Source: Bacteroidota bacterium
GTDB lineage: Bacteria; Bacteroidota; Bacteroidia; Cytophagales; Cyclobacteriaceae
NCBI GenBank assembly: GCA_018267215.1
Contig: JAFDYX010000019.1
Coordinates: 110,333 to 174,332 of the forward strand
Direction of reading: 5' to 3'
Length of the DNA: 64,000 nt
A program made the position numbers and the translations under genes. Positions 32,155 to 41,000 of the stretch are shown here, piece by piece (positions within the stretch are counted from its first letter, which is position 1; every line of letters starts with the position of its first letter). The notes below the pieces were generated by a model. That model had not been told where the DNA came from. It saw only the letters and a list, made by a program, of their open reading frames with translations, and searched no databases.

Positions 32155-34374
32155 ATGAAAAATACCGAAGAAATCCAACGAAAGGGTAAGTTAATAGACT
32201 CACTGCCGGCCGTTACTTTTGAATATTCTTTTTTTGTCAGCGGCATACGCGATTTTGTTTATATCAGCCCGCGTTGCGAAAAAATGTTTGGCCTCACCCA
32301 GACTGAAATACTGAGCGGGGAACTGTCCATGCAATCGTATATTCATCCGCAAGATTGGCCTCGCTTCCGAATCAGCATTATCGAAAAATCAAAAAATTTT
32401 GACCATTCCGACTGGCGGTGGGAAGGAAGAGTTAAAGTCCCACAGGGATATTTGTGGATAGAGGCCATTGCTTCGGGCGAAGTATTAAACGATGGCACCA
32501 TTACCTGGGTAGGTATCATTCACGATATCGGCCATCGTAAGCAGGTAGAACAAAGACAATGCGAAATGGAACAGCGACTGGAGTTGGCGCTGAAGGGTGC
32601 TGATCTGGGCTTGTGGGATTATAACTACCAGACAAACGAAACAGAACTCAATAAGCAGTGGTCTAAAATACTGGGGTATGACCACGAGGAGTTGCTGGGG
32701 ATGCAAAAAACTTACGAAGATTTTATCCACCCTGATGACCTGCACGAATATACCCGGATTATGACAACCCATCGCTTATCTAAAAGCGACTCGTTCTCTT
32801 GTGCCTACCGGTTTAAGATAAAAAACGGAGCGTGGCGTTGGGTGTTGGAAAAAGGACAGATAGTAGAACGCGATACACAGGGAAACCCCATCCGATCAGT
32901 CGGTATTATACAAGATTTTGAAGAACATAAAATTAAAGAAAAAGCCGTACAGGAAAGTGAAGAGCGATACCGGCAGTTGGTAGATCATATACCCATGGGC
33001 GTAAGCATATTGCAAGATGGTAAAGTTAAATACATCAATAAGTATGGTATAAACTTGTTGGCAGATGGGCAAACCGATGAGGTGCTGGGCAAACCTTTTA
33101 TGCGTTTTATCGCACCTGAAAATGAACAACTAACCACCGAGCGGGTAGCCCGTGTATTGGCAGGAGAAGAAGTTTCTGCCATCGAGCAAATATTTGTGTG
33201 CCTGAATGGGCAGCACCGGATAGTGGAAGCCCTGGCCATGCCGTTTCGATACGGAGGCAAGCCGGCAGTACAGTCCATTTTTAGAGATGTTACAGATCAA
33301 AAAAAGGCTGAAACAGAAAAACGAAAATCTGAAACTTTATTCTCCCAACTGTTTCACGTTTCGCCCATGGCTATTGCCATGCTGGACGACCAAGGCAAAG
33401 TACAGCAGGTAAATGAAGGCTTTGAAGCGATGTTTGGCTATAGTAGCACCGACCTTCAGGGAAAATCGCTCAATGAATTTATTGTGCCCGAAAATCTGGA
33501 GTCGGAGGGCAACGACCTCAATACGCTTATTTCCTCACAACAAGTGGTGCGTATAGAAACCGTACGGCTTCACCGCGATGGGCATATACTTTCGGTCATT
33601 ATTTATGGAATGCCTATTATGATAGAGGGTGTAGCCATCGGCATTTTTGGTGTGTATGTGGATATTACCGAACAGAAAAAAACAGAAGAAGAACTAAAAA
33701 CCCGCAATGCCGAGTTAGATAATTTTGTGTACAAAGTTTCGCACGATTTGCGCGCCCCGCTTTCGTCTGTACGCGGATTGGTGAACTTGGCAAAGTTGCC
33801 AGAAAATAAAGACGACCCGGCCGAATACTTAACCATGATAGGCCGGAAAGTAGATCAGCTCGATCATTTTATTACCGATGTGCTGAGCCACTCTAAAAAC
33901 CTGAAAATGGATCTGCGCATCGAGCCGATAGATTTTAAAAACCTGATTGACCAGACATTTACCGATCTGAACTACCTGAAAGGCGCAGACGAAATCATGC
34001 GCAGCCTCACAATTGAGGGAGAAACATTTATGAGCGACCGCTGGCGGATAGGCGAAATTTTCAGGAACCTCATCTCCAACGCCATTAAATACCGCAACTT
34101 CCGCAAGCCCGATCCTGAAATCATTATTGAAATTCGGGTTACCGAAAAAATGGCATTCATTAAATTTTCAGATAATGGCATTGGCATACAACCCGAAAGC
34201 ATGGAAAAAATATTTCACATGTTTTATCGTGCCAGCGAGCAATCAGATGGCTCGGGGCTGGGCTTGTATATTGTAAAAAATGCTGTAGAAAAACTGGGTG
34301 GCCACTTGGACGTAAAAAGTACGTATGGCGAAGGCACTACATTTACTTTTGAGTTACCCAACCGATCAGTATAA
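32155..34374 (+). CDS. Multi-PAS sensor histidine kinase
   Basis: A 739-residue soluble kinase with four PAS/PAC-type modules (about 15-125, 140-265, 270-385 and 395-510; WVGIIHD, WVLEKG and GVYVDITEQKK mark PAC ends), then DHp with KVSHDLRAPLSSVRGL (phospho-His near 531), and HATPase motifs FRNLISNAIKY, DNGIGI and GSGLGLYIV. There is no receiver domain or membrane helix, so it senses cytoplasmic signals. The next start codon is 4 bp after its stop, so it is co-transcribed with the GNAT-like gene. Confidence 0.88.
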   Translation: MKNTEEIQRKGKLIDSLPAVTFEYSFFVSGIRDFVYISPRCEKMFGLTQTEILSGELSMQSYIHPQDWPRFRISIIEKSKNFDHSDWRWEGRVKVPQGYLWIEAIASGEVLNDGTITWVGIIHDIGHRKQVEQRQCEMEQRLELALKGADLGLWDYNYQTNETELNKQWSKILGYDHEELLGMQKTYEDFIHPDDLHEYTRIMTTHRLSKSDSFSCAYRFKIKNGAWRWVLEKGQIVERDTQGNPIRSVGIIQDFEEHKIKEKAVQESEERYRQLVDHIPMGVSILQDGKVKYINKYGINLLADGQTDEVLGKPFMRFIAPENEQLTTERVARVLAGEEVSAIEQIFVCLNGQHRIVEALAMPFRYGGKPAVQSIFRDVTDQKKAETEKRKSETLFSQLFHVSPMAIAMLDDQGKVQQVNEGFEAMFGYSSTDLQGKSLNEFIVPENLESEGNDLNTLISSQQVVRIETVRLHRDGHILSVIIYGMPIMIEGVAIGIFGVYVDITEQKKTEEELKTRNAELDNFVYKVSHDLRAPLSSVRGLVNLAKLPENKDDPAEYLTMIGRKVDQLDHFITDVLSHSKNLKMDLRIEPIDFKNLIDQTFTDLNYLKGADEIMRSLTIEGETFMSDRWRIGEIFRNLISNAIKYRNFRKPDPEIIIEIRVTEKMAFIKFSDNGIGIQPESMEKIFHMFYRASEQSDGSGLGLYIVKNAVEKLGGHLDVKSTYGEGTTFTFELPNRSV

Positions 34375-34378
34375 CCTC

Positions 34379-35548
34379 ATGCTCATCCGCGAAGTAACTT
34401 CGGCCAAAGAACAAGAAGAGTTTTTACGTCTCCCGCTCAAACTTTACAAAGAGTTTCCAAAATGGATTCGCCCATTGGACAAGGACATTGAATTGTTTTT
34501 CGATCCGGAGAAAAACAAAGCTTTCCGAACCGGTGAGTGCACACGCTGGGTTTTGCAAAACGAGTCGGGCGAAACCATTGGCCGGGTGGCTGCCTTTTAC
34601 GATAAAAAGCACGCTACTAAAGGAAACGACCAGCCTACCGGAGGCATCGGCTTGTTTGAGTGCATCCCCAGCCGCGAAGCTGCCTTCATGCTTTTCGATC
34701 AGTGCAAACAATGGCTGCAAAGCAAAGGCATGGAGGCTATGGATGGCCCGGTTAATTTCGGCAACCGCGACCGATGGTGGGGGTTGCTCACCGAAGGATA
34801 CGACTTAGAACCTAACTACCAGTGCAATTATAACCCGCCCTACTATAAAGATTTTTTTGAAGCCTATGGATTTCAGGTTTACTTCTATCAGCTTACGTTC
34901 GGAAGAAAAATTGCCGGCAAGCTGGAAGAAAAAATGTATCATAAAGCAGGCCTGATCGCCAAAGACCCTGACTACAAAATTGATTTTTTAAGAAAAAAAG
35001 ATTGGCACAAATTACCTTTTCAAATACGCACCGTCTATAATCAGGCGTGGGCTAACCGGGGAGAAATACCCGAGATGACCGAACTGCAGGCCCATGTTAT
35101 TGTCAAGCAAATGAAGCCCATCATGGATGAAACCTTGATTTGGTTTGTGTATTATAAAAATGAGCCGGTGGCTTTCTTGCTGGCATTGCCCGAAGTGAAT
35201 CAATTATTCAAGCACCTGAATGGAAAATTGAATTTATTCGGCAAGCTTAATTTTTTATGGCACACGTTGCTAAAAACAAATAATAAAGCATTTGGTGTAT
35301 TGTTTGGTGTAGTGCCAGCTCATCAGGGTAAAGGTGTAGATGGCGCTATCATTGAAGCGTTCCAGCAGTATCAATTAAAAAAAAACAAACACTATGTGGA
35401 TTTTGAATTGAACTGGATTGCCGACTTCAATACAAAAATGATCCGGGTGTGTGAGCAGATCAACTCCGTGGTTGTAAAAAGGCACGCTACCTATCGCAAG
35501 TTGTTTGACGAGACCAAGCCCTTCAACCGCTTTCCGATTAAACATTAG
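34379..35548 (+). CDS. GNAT-fold N-acetyltransferase-like protein
   Basis: 389 residues from the ATG at 34379. The longer frame begins inside the kinase gene and is less likely. The N-terminal FLRLPLKLYKEFPKWIRPLD and the later 'GVVPAHQGKGVDGAIIEAFQ' (acetyl-CoA binding R/Q-x-x-G-x-G/A-like loop) identify a GNAT-type protein of the larger, duplicated kind. The substrate is unknown. It converges on the YbdK-type gene with only 3 bp between stops. A functional link with the amidoligase cluster is possible only by proximity. Confidence 0.75.
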   Translation: MLIREVTSAKEQEEFLRLPLKLYKEFPKWIRPLDKDIELFFDPEKNKAFRTGECTRWVLQNESGETIGRVAAFYDKKHATKGNDQPTGGIGLFECIPSREAAFMLFDQCKQWLQSKGMEAMDGPVNFGNRDRWWGLLTEGYDLEPNYQCNYNPPYYKDFFEAYGFQVYFYQLTFGRKIAGKLEEKMYHKAGLIAKDPDYKIDFLRKKDWHKLPFQIRTVYNQAWANRGEIPEMTELQAHVIVKQMKPIMDETLIWFVYYKNEPVAFLLALPEVNQLFKHLNGKLNLFGKLNFLWHTLLKTNNKAFGVLFGVVPAHQGKGVDGAIIEAFQQYQLKKNKHYVDFELNWIADFNTKMIRVCEQINSVVVKRHATYRKLFDETKPFNRFPIKH

Positions 35549-35551
35549 CTG

Positions 35552-36649
35552 TCAGAGATCCTGCATCGTTTGCTCAGTAATGTAATCCACTACTTTTGCC
35601 ATGCTGTTGGTGGCGGCAAAAACTTTAAGTTGACGGTCGGCTCCGGTGCCGTGTTCCAAAATTTTATTTACCTGCTGGATGGCATGCCGGCTGCCGAGGT
35701 CATCTACCACATCATCAATGAAGTCGAGCAACTCATAGATGAGCGAACGGGTATCTACTTCTTTTTCTTTGCCGAAGTCAATAAGTGTTCCATCTAACCC
35801 ATACCGTGAGGCGCGCCATTTATTTTCATTGATTAACGCACGGCTGTAGTTGATGAAGCTCATGTTTTGCAAACGCAGTTTGTAGAGCTTGGCCACCAGC
35901 GCCTGAAAGAGAGCCGCAATGGCAATCGTTTCATCTACTAACAAAGGCACATCGCAAATGCGAAATTCGATGGTATCAAAAAACGGATGGACGCGCACAT
36001 CCCACCAGATTTTTTTGGCGTTGTCTATGCACCGGGTTTTAATCAGCAGGTTGATATAGTTTTTAAAATCATCCCACCCGTTGTGGCTGTCGGGTATGCC
36101 CGTGCGTGGAAATTTGTCGAACACTTTGGTGCGAAAAGATTTGAAGCCTGTGTTGCGTCCTTCCCAAAAAGGTGAGTTGGTGGAGAGCGCAAACACATGG
36201 GGTAAAAAATAGCGCACAGTGTTCATGATGTGGATAGCCATGTTTTTGTCGGCTATACCCACGTGTACGTGCAATCCGAAAATTAAATTAGAGCGAGCTG
36301 CTTCCTGCATTTCGTTGACGATTTCATCGTAACGCGGATTGGGGGTGATCAGTTGGGTGCTCCAATGCGAAAAGGGGTGCGTACCTGCTGCTCCTATTTT
36401 TAAGTTTAGGCTTCCGGCCACCTCGCCCACAAATTTGCGCAGACGGGCTATGTCGTGGCGGGCTTCATCTACATGGCGGCAAATGCCGGTGCCTACTTCT
36501 ACCACCGCCTGGTGCATTTCGGCTTTCACCTGATCTTTCAACACCTGCGAAGCAATCTCCACAATTTTCTGGTCGTGCGATTTTAACTCCCGCGTAACGG
36601 GGTCTATCACCATATACTCTTCTTCTATGCCGAGGGTAAATTTTTCCAT
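35552..36649 (-). CDS. Carboxylate-amine ligase (YbdK/GCS2 family)
   Basis: A 365-residue member of the glutamate-cysteine ligase type 2 family (COG2170), glutamine-synthetase-like fold. Signature segments: GIEEEYMVIDP near the start, GAAGTHPFSHW, HVHVGI near residue 126, and the substrate-binding HPFFDTIEFRICD. E. coli YbdK has weak glutamate-cysteine ligase activity; most relatives have unknown substrates. On the minus strand it lies downstream of the ATP-grasp gene, separated by a 305-bp tandem repeat. Confidence 0.9.
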   Translation of the reverse strand: MEKFTLGIEEEYMVIDPVTRELKSHDQKIVEIASQVLKDQVKAEMHQAVVEVGTGICRHVDEARHDIARLRKFVGEVAGSLNLKIGAAGTHPFSHWSTQLITPNPRYDEIVNEMQEAARSNLIFGLHVHVGIADKNMAIHIMNTVRYFLPHVFALSTNSPFWEGRNTGFKSFRTKVFDKFPRTGIPDSHNGWDDFKNYINLLIKTRCIDNAKKIWWDVRVHPFFDTIEFRICDVPLLVDETIAIAALFQALVAKLYKLRLQNMSFINYSRALINENKWRASRYGLDGTLIDFGKEKEVDTRSLIYELLDFIDDVVDDLGSRHAIQQVNKILEHGTGADRQLKVFAATNSMAKVVDYITEQTMQDL

Positions 36650-36660
36650 ATCAAATTATT

Positions 36661-36955
36661 TCGCGCTAAGACACTGTAGTTTATTAATCAGCAATTTATT
36701 CTTCATCATATTTTCTTTGCGCTCTCTGCACCTTTGCGCGAGTTGTTTATCTCGCTAAGACGCCAAGACACTAAGCAGTAATATCTGAATTTCATTTTCT
36801 ATCATATTTTTCTTTGCGTTCTCTGCGCCTTTGCGCGAGTTGTTTTTCTCGCTAAGACGCCAAGACGCTAAGTAGTGATATCTGAACTTCATTTTCTATC
36901 ATATTTTTCTTTGCGCTCTCTGCGCCTTTGCGCGAGATAATTTCTCACTAAGACC
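36661..36955. repeat. Tandem repeat, 97-bp unit, about three copies
   Basis: The phrase TCTTTGCG-TCTCTGC-CCTTTGCGCGAG recurs at 36714, 36811 and 36908, an exact period of 97 bp. Each unit also has CTCGCTAAGACGCCAAGAC followed by an AT-rich stretch. GCGCGAG and CTCGC form a hairpin in each unit. Copies differ by only a few bases. It fills the entire gap between two genes of one functional group. Confidence 0.9.
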
Positions 36956-37938
36956 TATTCTTTCTTTTTCGTTTTGGGGGCTGTGGCTTTTACTTCTGTA
37001 GCAATCGAATTTTTTACGAAAGATCCCCACGTTAAATTGTCTTTGCCGGGTTGCTGTGCCTTGGCTCGTTCAATGGCCATCTTGGCTGCGTGCTCCACTA
37101 CCCAATCAAAATTTTCCTGCCCTACTGAGTTGACATCTGCATCGGGTGCCGGATTGCAAAAGTCTATGGCATACGGTACGCCATCGCGCACGGCCATTTC
37201 TACCGTATTGAAATCATACCCCAGTGCATTGCATAAATCGAGTACATAGTCGTGCACTTGCTTAACGAGTTTAGCCGATGCAGGCGGCCCATTTACTACA
37301 TAACGCAAATGGTGCGGGTTACGCGGCTCGTACTGCATTACGCGCACATACTTTCGCCCCAAACAATAGCACCGGAAATATTCCGTGAAAACAATTTCTT
37401 CCTGCAGCATCATCACCAGTTGGCCTGTTTCTTTGTAGGCATTGAAAAAATCACTTGCCTGATTGAGTTTATATACGCTTTTCCATCCACCACCGGCATG
37501 GGGTTTCATGTAGGCAGGCCAGCCGATGTATTCAAAAATCTTTTCCCAGCTCAGCGGAAATTTCAAATTGCTGAAAGACGAGTTCTGCGTGTCGGTAGGC
37601 TTTTCGTGCGAAGGCAAGATCACTGTTTTAGGAACGGGCACACCTAACTTCACGGCCAGCGCGTTGTTAAAAAATTTTTCATCGGCACTCCACCAAAACG
37701 GGTTGTTGATGACGGCCGTGCCACTGATGGCGGCATTTTTTAAATAGGCACGATAAAAGGGTACGTCTTGCGAAATCCGGTCGATGATGACCGCAAAGCC
37801 ATCCCCCACGCCTTGTTGTACCATGTCTATGCTGACGGGCTCAGCCTGAATATCTTTCAACCCTTTTTTATTTATTTCTTCAATAAAAGCTTCGGGAAAT
37901 GAGCGCTCCATGCCGTATAGAATTCCGATTCGTTTCAT
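36955..37938 (-). CDS. ATP-grasp ligase
   Basis: A 327-residue ATP-grasp protein of the RimK/D-Ala-D-Ala-ligase type. Visible motifs: YIGWPAYMKPHAGGGWKSV (ATP-binding Lys and glycine loop), LQEEIVFTEYFRCYCLGRKY, and the Mg-binding VEMAVRDGVPYAIDFCNPAPD (Glu, Asp and Asn ligands). Such enzymes join a carboxylate to an amine via an acyl-phosphate. The lysine-rich tail is probably disordered. Its neighbours are another amidoligase and two alpha/beta hydrolases. Confidence 0.88.
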   Translation of the reverse strand: MKRIGILYGMERSFPEAFIEEINKKGLKDIQAEPVSIDMVQQGVGDGFAVIIDRISQDVPFYRAYLKNAAISGTAVINNPFWWSADEKFFNNALAVKLGVPVPKTVILPSHEKPTDTQNSSFSNLKFPLSWEKIFEYIGWPAYMKPHAGGGWKSVYKLNQASDFFNAYKETGQLVMMLQEEIVFTEYFRCYCLGRKYVRVMQYEPRNPHHLRYVVNGPPASAKLVKQVHDYVLDLCNALGYDFNTVEMAVRDGVPYAIDFCNPAPDADVNSVGQENFDWVVEHAAKMAIERAKAQQPGKDNLTWGSFVKNSIATEVKATAPKTKKKE

Positions 37939-37965
37939 AAGTTGATGTTTAAATGGTTTTGAATA

Positions 37966-38676
37966 TTACTTGATAAGAGAAAGATAATGCGGGAACATCT
38001 CACGCCAAGCGGGCCAGTCGTGCGGAGCATTATGGCGCACATCAAGCCAACGGTGGATTCCTTTTGCATCTAAGATATTGGCCATTTTTACGTTGGCATC
38101 CCAGCACATATCATGGGTGCCGGTGCCCAGTACAACAAATAGGTCGTGAAAAAAATCGCTGTGGGCGCTGGGGATAAAATCGGGAGGATTATTGAAATAC
38201 ACGTTGTCATCATAGTAGCCATCTAACTGATCTTTGATGTCGAAGGAAGCGCCCATATTAAAAATATATTTCACCACTTCCGGATGACGAAATCCAAAGT
38301 TGGTGGCATGATAGCCGCCAAAGCTGCAACCGGCCGTAGCCACACGGCTGACACCCGTCTCACGCTGGGCGAGGGGCACCAACTCGTGCAGCAACATCTG
38401 GTCGTACCAAATATGGTTCTTTATCCGATCTGCCGGATGAATAGATTTATTGTACCAGCTGGTAGAATCAATTCCATCCGGACAATAAATTTTTACCAGC
38501 CCTTCGTCTAAAAACCAAGCTACGCTGTCAATCAGTTTGAAATCTTTATTTTCATAATAGCGTCCCATGGAGGTGGGAAACAAAATGACAGGGTAGCCGC
38601 GGTGGCCAAAAGCCAACACATTTATTTCGCGACTAAGGTTGGGCGAATACCAACGGTGAAGATGTTCGTGGGGCAT
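37966..38676 (-). CDS. Alpha/beta-hydrolase fold esterase (esterase D-like)
   Basis: A 236-residue hydrolase. The nucleophile elbow GCSFGGYHA (G-x-S-x-G-G) is near residue 117; a late Asp and the C-terminal RHNAPHDWPAWREMFPHYL include the probable catalytic His. It resembles the Esterase (PF00756) family that includes esterase D and enterochelin esterases. No signal peptide, so cytoplasmic. It lies 27 bp upstream of the ATP-grasp gene and is divergent from the second esterase gene. Confidence 0.85.
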   Translation of the reverse strand: MPHEHLHRWYSPNLSREINVLAFGHRGYPVILFPTSMGRYYENKDFKLIDSVAWFLDEGLVKIYCPDGIDSTSWYNKSIHPADRIKNHIWYDQMLLHELVPLAQRETGVSRVATAGCSFGGYHATNFGFRHPEVVKYIFNMGASFDIKDQLDGYYDDNVYFNNPPDFIPSAHSDFFHDLFVVLGTGTHDMCWDANVKMANILDAKGIHRWLDVRHNAPHDWPAWREMFPHYLSLIK

Positions 38677-38709
38677 AAGAAGGTGACCGGTGAAAATGAA
38701 TCGTTTTGT

Positions 38710-38717
38710 TATTTTTG
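38710..38717 (+). promoter_or_regulatory. -7 box TATTTTTG before the second esterase gene
   Basis: An exact TAnnTTTG match in the 72-bp gap between the two divergent esterase genes. Predicted transcript start near 38722. Confidence 0.4.
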
Positions 38718-38748
38718 CTCCCTTTAAATTTGGAGAATTAATATCACT

Positions 38749-39582
38749 TTGCCAACTGTGGAGAAAGATACGAACGAAGACATTTATACCGAAGAAAAAA
38801 TTACAGGAGTTTTTTCAAAGCTTCTTCAGCGTGAAGTGGACGTAACTATCCTGATGCCTGCCGAAAAGAAAGGGCAAGTTTATCCTTTGCTATTGTTGAA
38901 TGACGGACAAGATTTGGAAAAACTAAAAGTAAAAGAAACCATAGAGCAGCTAACGGCCGAAGGCATCATCCATAAAATAATTGTAGCGGCTGTAACCGCA
39001 GGCGATCGGATGCAGGAATATGGTGTGGCTGCCAGACGCGATTACCTGAAACGGGGGAGCCGGGCGCGAGCTTATACAAAATATATCGTTAGTGAATTAA
39101 TCCCTTACCTCACGTACCGATACCCGGTTGACCCACACAGTCGCCATACCATTGCCGGCTGCTCCATGGGCGGGCTCAGTGCGCTGGATATAGCCTGGCA
39201 CCACGCAGCCTTGTTTTCAAAAGTGGGCGCTTTCAGCGGCTCATTTTGGTGGCGCAAGCGCGACAGCAAAAGCCGCCTCTATTCTGATACCCGCGACCGG
39301 ATCATGCACCAGCAAATCCGCTCAGGCAGAAAAAAAGCAGATATGAAATTTTGGTTTGAAGCCGGCACCGAAGACGAAAAAAGCGACCGCAACAAAAACG
39401 GGATCATTGACTCCATAGACGATACGCTTGACTTGGTGGCAGAACTTACCAAGAAAGGGTACAGGCCATTTCATGACATTCAGTACCTGGAAGTGAAAGA
39501 CGGCCATCACAACATAGAAACCTGGGCAGCAGCCATGCCCGCATTTTTAACATGGGCATTTGAAAAATCATCCATACAATGA
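38749..39582 (+). CDS. Second alpha/beta-hydrolase esterase (enterochelin-esterase-like)
   Basis: A 277-residue hydrolase of the same PF00756 family: GCSMGGLSALDIAWHH holds the nucleophile Ser near residue 141; an acidic insertion follows (EDEKSDRNKNGIIDSIDDT, resembling a calcium-loop); the His is in KDGHHNIETWA near residue 257. Start is uncertain: TTG at 38749 or GTG at 38758, both after GGAG at 38732. The HAD gene overlaps its stop by 4 bp. Two different esterases beside two amidoligases hint at a shared substrate. Confidence 0.85.
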   Translation: MPTVEKDTNEDIYTEEKITGVFSKLLQREVDVTILMPAEKKGQVYPLLLLNDGQDLEKLKVKETIEQLTAEGIIHKIIVAAVTAGDRMQEYGVAARRDYLKRGSRARAYTKYIVSELIPYLTYRYPVDPHSRHTIAGCSMGGLSALDIAWHHAALFSKVGAFSGSFWWRKRDSKSRLYSDTRDRIMHQQIRSGRKKADMKFWFEAGTEDEKSDRNKNGIIDSIDDTLDLVAELTKKGYRPFHDIQYLEVKDGHHNIETWAAAMPAFLTWAFEKSSIQ

Positions 39583-40196
39583 ATAACCCAAAAATAGATA
39601 CCATTATTTTTGATTTGGGCGGTGTGCTCATAGACTGGAACCCACGCCACCTCTATCGCAAAATTTTTAATACCGAAGAAGAGATTGAATGGTTTCTGCA
39701 AAACATCTGCACCAGCGACTGGAACGAGCAGCAAGATGCAGGCCGCCCGTTTGAGGAGGCCACCGAAGAACTGGTAGAAAAATTTCCCGAACACGAAGCA
39801 GCCATCCGGGCTTGGTACGGCCGCTGGCAGGAAACCATCACCGGGCCATTACCCGGCACAGTAGAAATTCTCCGTTCGTTGATAGATTCAAAAAAATATA
39901 AACTGTACGCACTCACCAACTGGTCTGAGCAAACTTTTCCGTGGGCCTTACAGAATTTTGAATTTCTTCACTGGTTTGAAGGCATCGTAGTGTCGGGCAT
40001 AGAAAAAACACGCAAGCCGTTTCCCGAATTTTATCACATCCTGTTAAATAGATATTCCATCAATCCACCGCAATCTGTTTTTATTGACGATAGTCACCGT
40101 AACGTATTAGGAGCACAAGCCGTGGGCATCCGGGGGATACATTTCCAATCTCCAGCGCAACTACTGCAGGAGTTAAAGAAATTAGAGATCGTATGA
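39579..40196 (+). CDS. HAD-superfamily phosphatase (class IA)
   Basis: A 205-residue HAD hydrolase. Motif I is IIFDLGGVLIDW, with the second acidic position replaced by Gly as in YihX-type enzymes. Motif II is YALTNWSEQ, motif III GIEKTRKPFPEFY, and motif IV FIDDSHRNVLGA. YihX-like enzymes dephosphorylate sugar phosphates; the substrate here is unknown. It is translationally coupled (ATGA) to the esterase upstream, so it is probably part of the same operon. Confidence 0.88.
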   Translation: MNNPKIDTIIFDLGGVLIDWNPRHLYRKIFNTEEEIEWFLQNICTSDWNEQQDAGRPFEEATEELVEKFPEHEAAIRAWYGRWQETITGPLPGTVEILRSLIDSKKYKLYALTNWSEQTFPWALQNFEFLHWFEGIVVSGIEKTRKPFPEFYHILLNRYSINPPQSVFIDDSHRNVLGAQAVGIRGIHFQSPAQLLQELKKLEIV

Positions 40197-40251
40197 GCAG
40201 GTAGGCAGGCGCACAATACGCCTGAATTTTTTAAAGAACTTTTACCTGAAG

Positions 40252-40273
40252 TTATTTGTAGTAGTACAAATAA
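40252..40273 (+). promoter_or_regulatory. 22-bp palindrome before the first pirin gene
   Basis: TTATTTGTA, a GTAG spacer, then TACAAATAA: a perfect 9-bp inverted repeat ending 6 bp before the ATG at 40280. A dimeric repressor or activator site is the simplest reading. No T run follows, so it is not a terminator. Confidence 0.55.
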
Positions 40274-40279
40274 TTGAAG

Positions 40280-40990
40280 ATGAAAACTGTTCTACATAAA
40301 GCAAACACTCGTGGCCATGCCAACCACGGGTGGCTTGACAGCCACCACACCTTTAGTTTCGCTAATTATTATGACCCTGCCCGTATGCATTTTGGTGTAC
40401 TGCGCGTACTAAACGATGACGTAGTGGAAGGGGGCATGGGCTTTGGCTCTCACCCGCATGATAATATGGAAATTATTTCTATTCCGTTACAGGGCGATCT
40501 GGAGCATCGCGACAGTATGGGCAATGGAACGATAATCAAACAAAATGACGTGCAGATCATGAGTGCCGGCACAGGCATACACCATTCTGAGTTCAACAAA
40601 AACAAAGACCAAAAAGTAAGCTTTTTGCAAATCTGGGTTTTCCCCAAACAACGCAACACCACACCTTACTACGATCAAAAAACATTTGATCCGCGACAGC
40701 GCGAAAATAAATTACAACTAATTGTTTCAAATGAAACCCATGGAGAAGGTGTGAGGATCAACCAGGATGCCAAATTTTATCTGGGCAACTTGGCGAAAGG
40801 GTTTCAAACAGAATATAAAGTGAGCCGGCCACAAAACGGAGTGTATTTTTTTGTGATAGAAGGCGAAGTGTCGGTCAATGGCAAAACCCTGAACAAGCGC
40901 GATGGGTATGGTGTGTGGGACGTTGATCAACTCACCATTGAAGCAAATCGCCCTACCGAATTATTGTTGATGGATGTACCGATGAATTAA
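40280..40990 (+). CDS. Pirin family protein 1
   Basis: 236 residues from the ATG at 40280; a TTG two codons upstream is less likely. It is a bicupin pirin. Metal-site histidines are visible in GSHPHDNMEII, LEHRDSMGN and GTGIHHSEFN. Pirins bind Fe(II); some have quercetin-dioxygenase activity, others regulate transcription or enzymes. A second pirin follows after 10 bp, and a palindrome lies just before this start. Confidence 0.9.
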   Translation: MKTVLHKANTRGHANHGWLDSHHTFSFANYYDPARMHFGVLRVLNDDVVEGGMGFGSHPHDNMEIISIPLQGDLEHRDSMGNGTIIKQNDVQIMSAGTGIHHSEFNKNKDQKVSFLQIWVFPKQRNTTPYYDQKTFDPRQRENKLQLIVSNETHGEGVRINQDAKFYLGNLAKGFQTEYKVSRPQNGVYFFVIEGEVSVNGKTLNKRDGYGVWDVDQLTIEANRPTELLLMDVPMN

Positions 40991-41000
40991 ATTACAAGTT

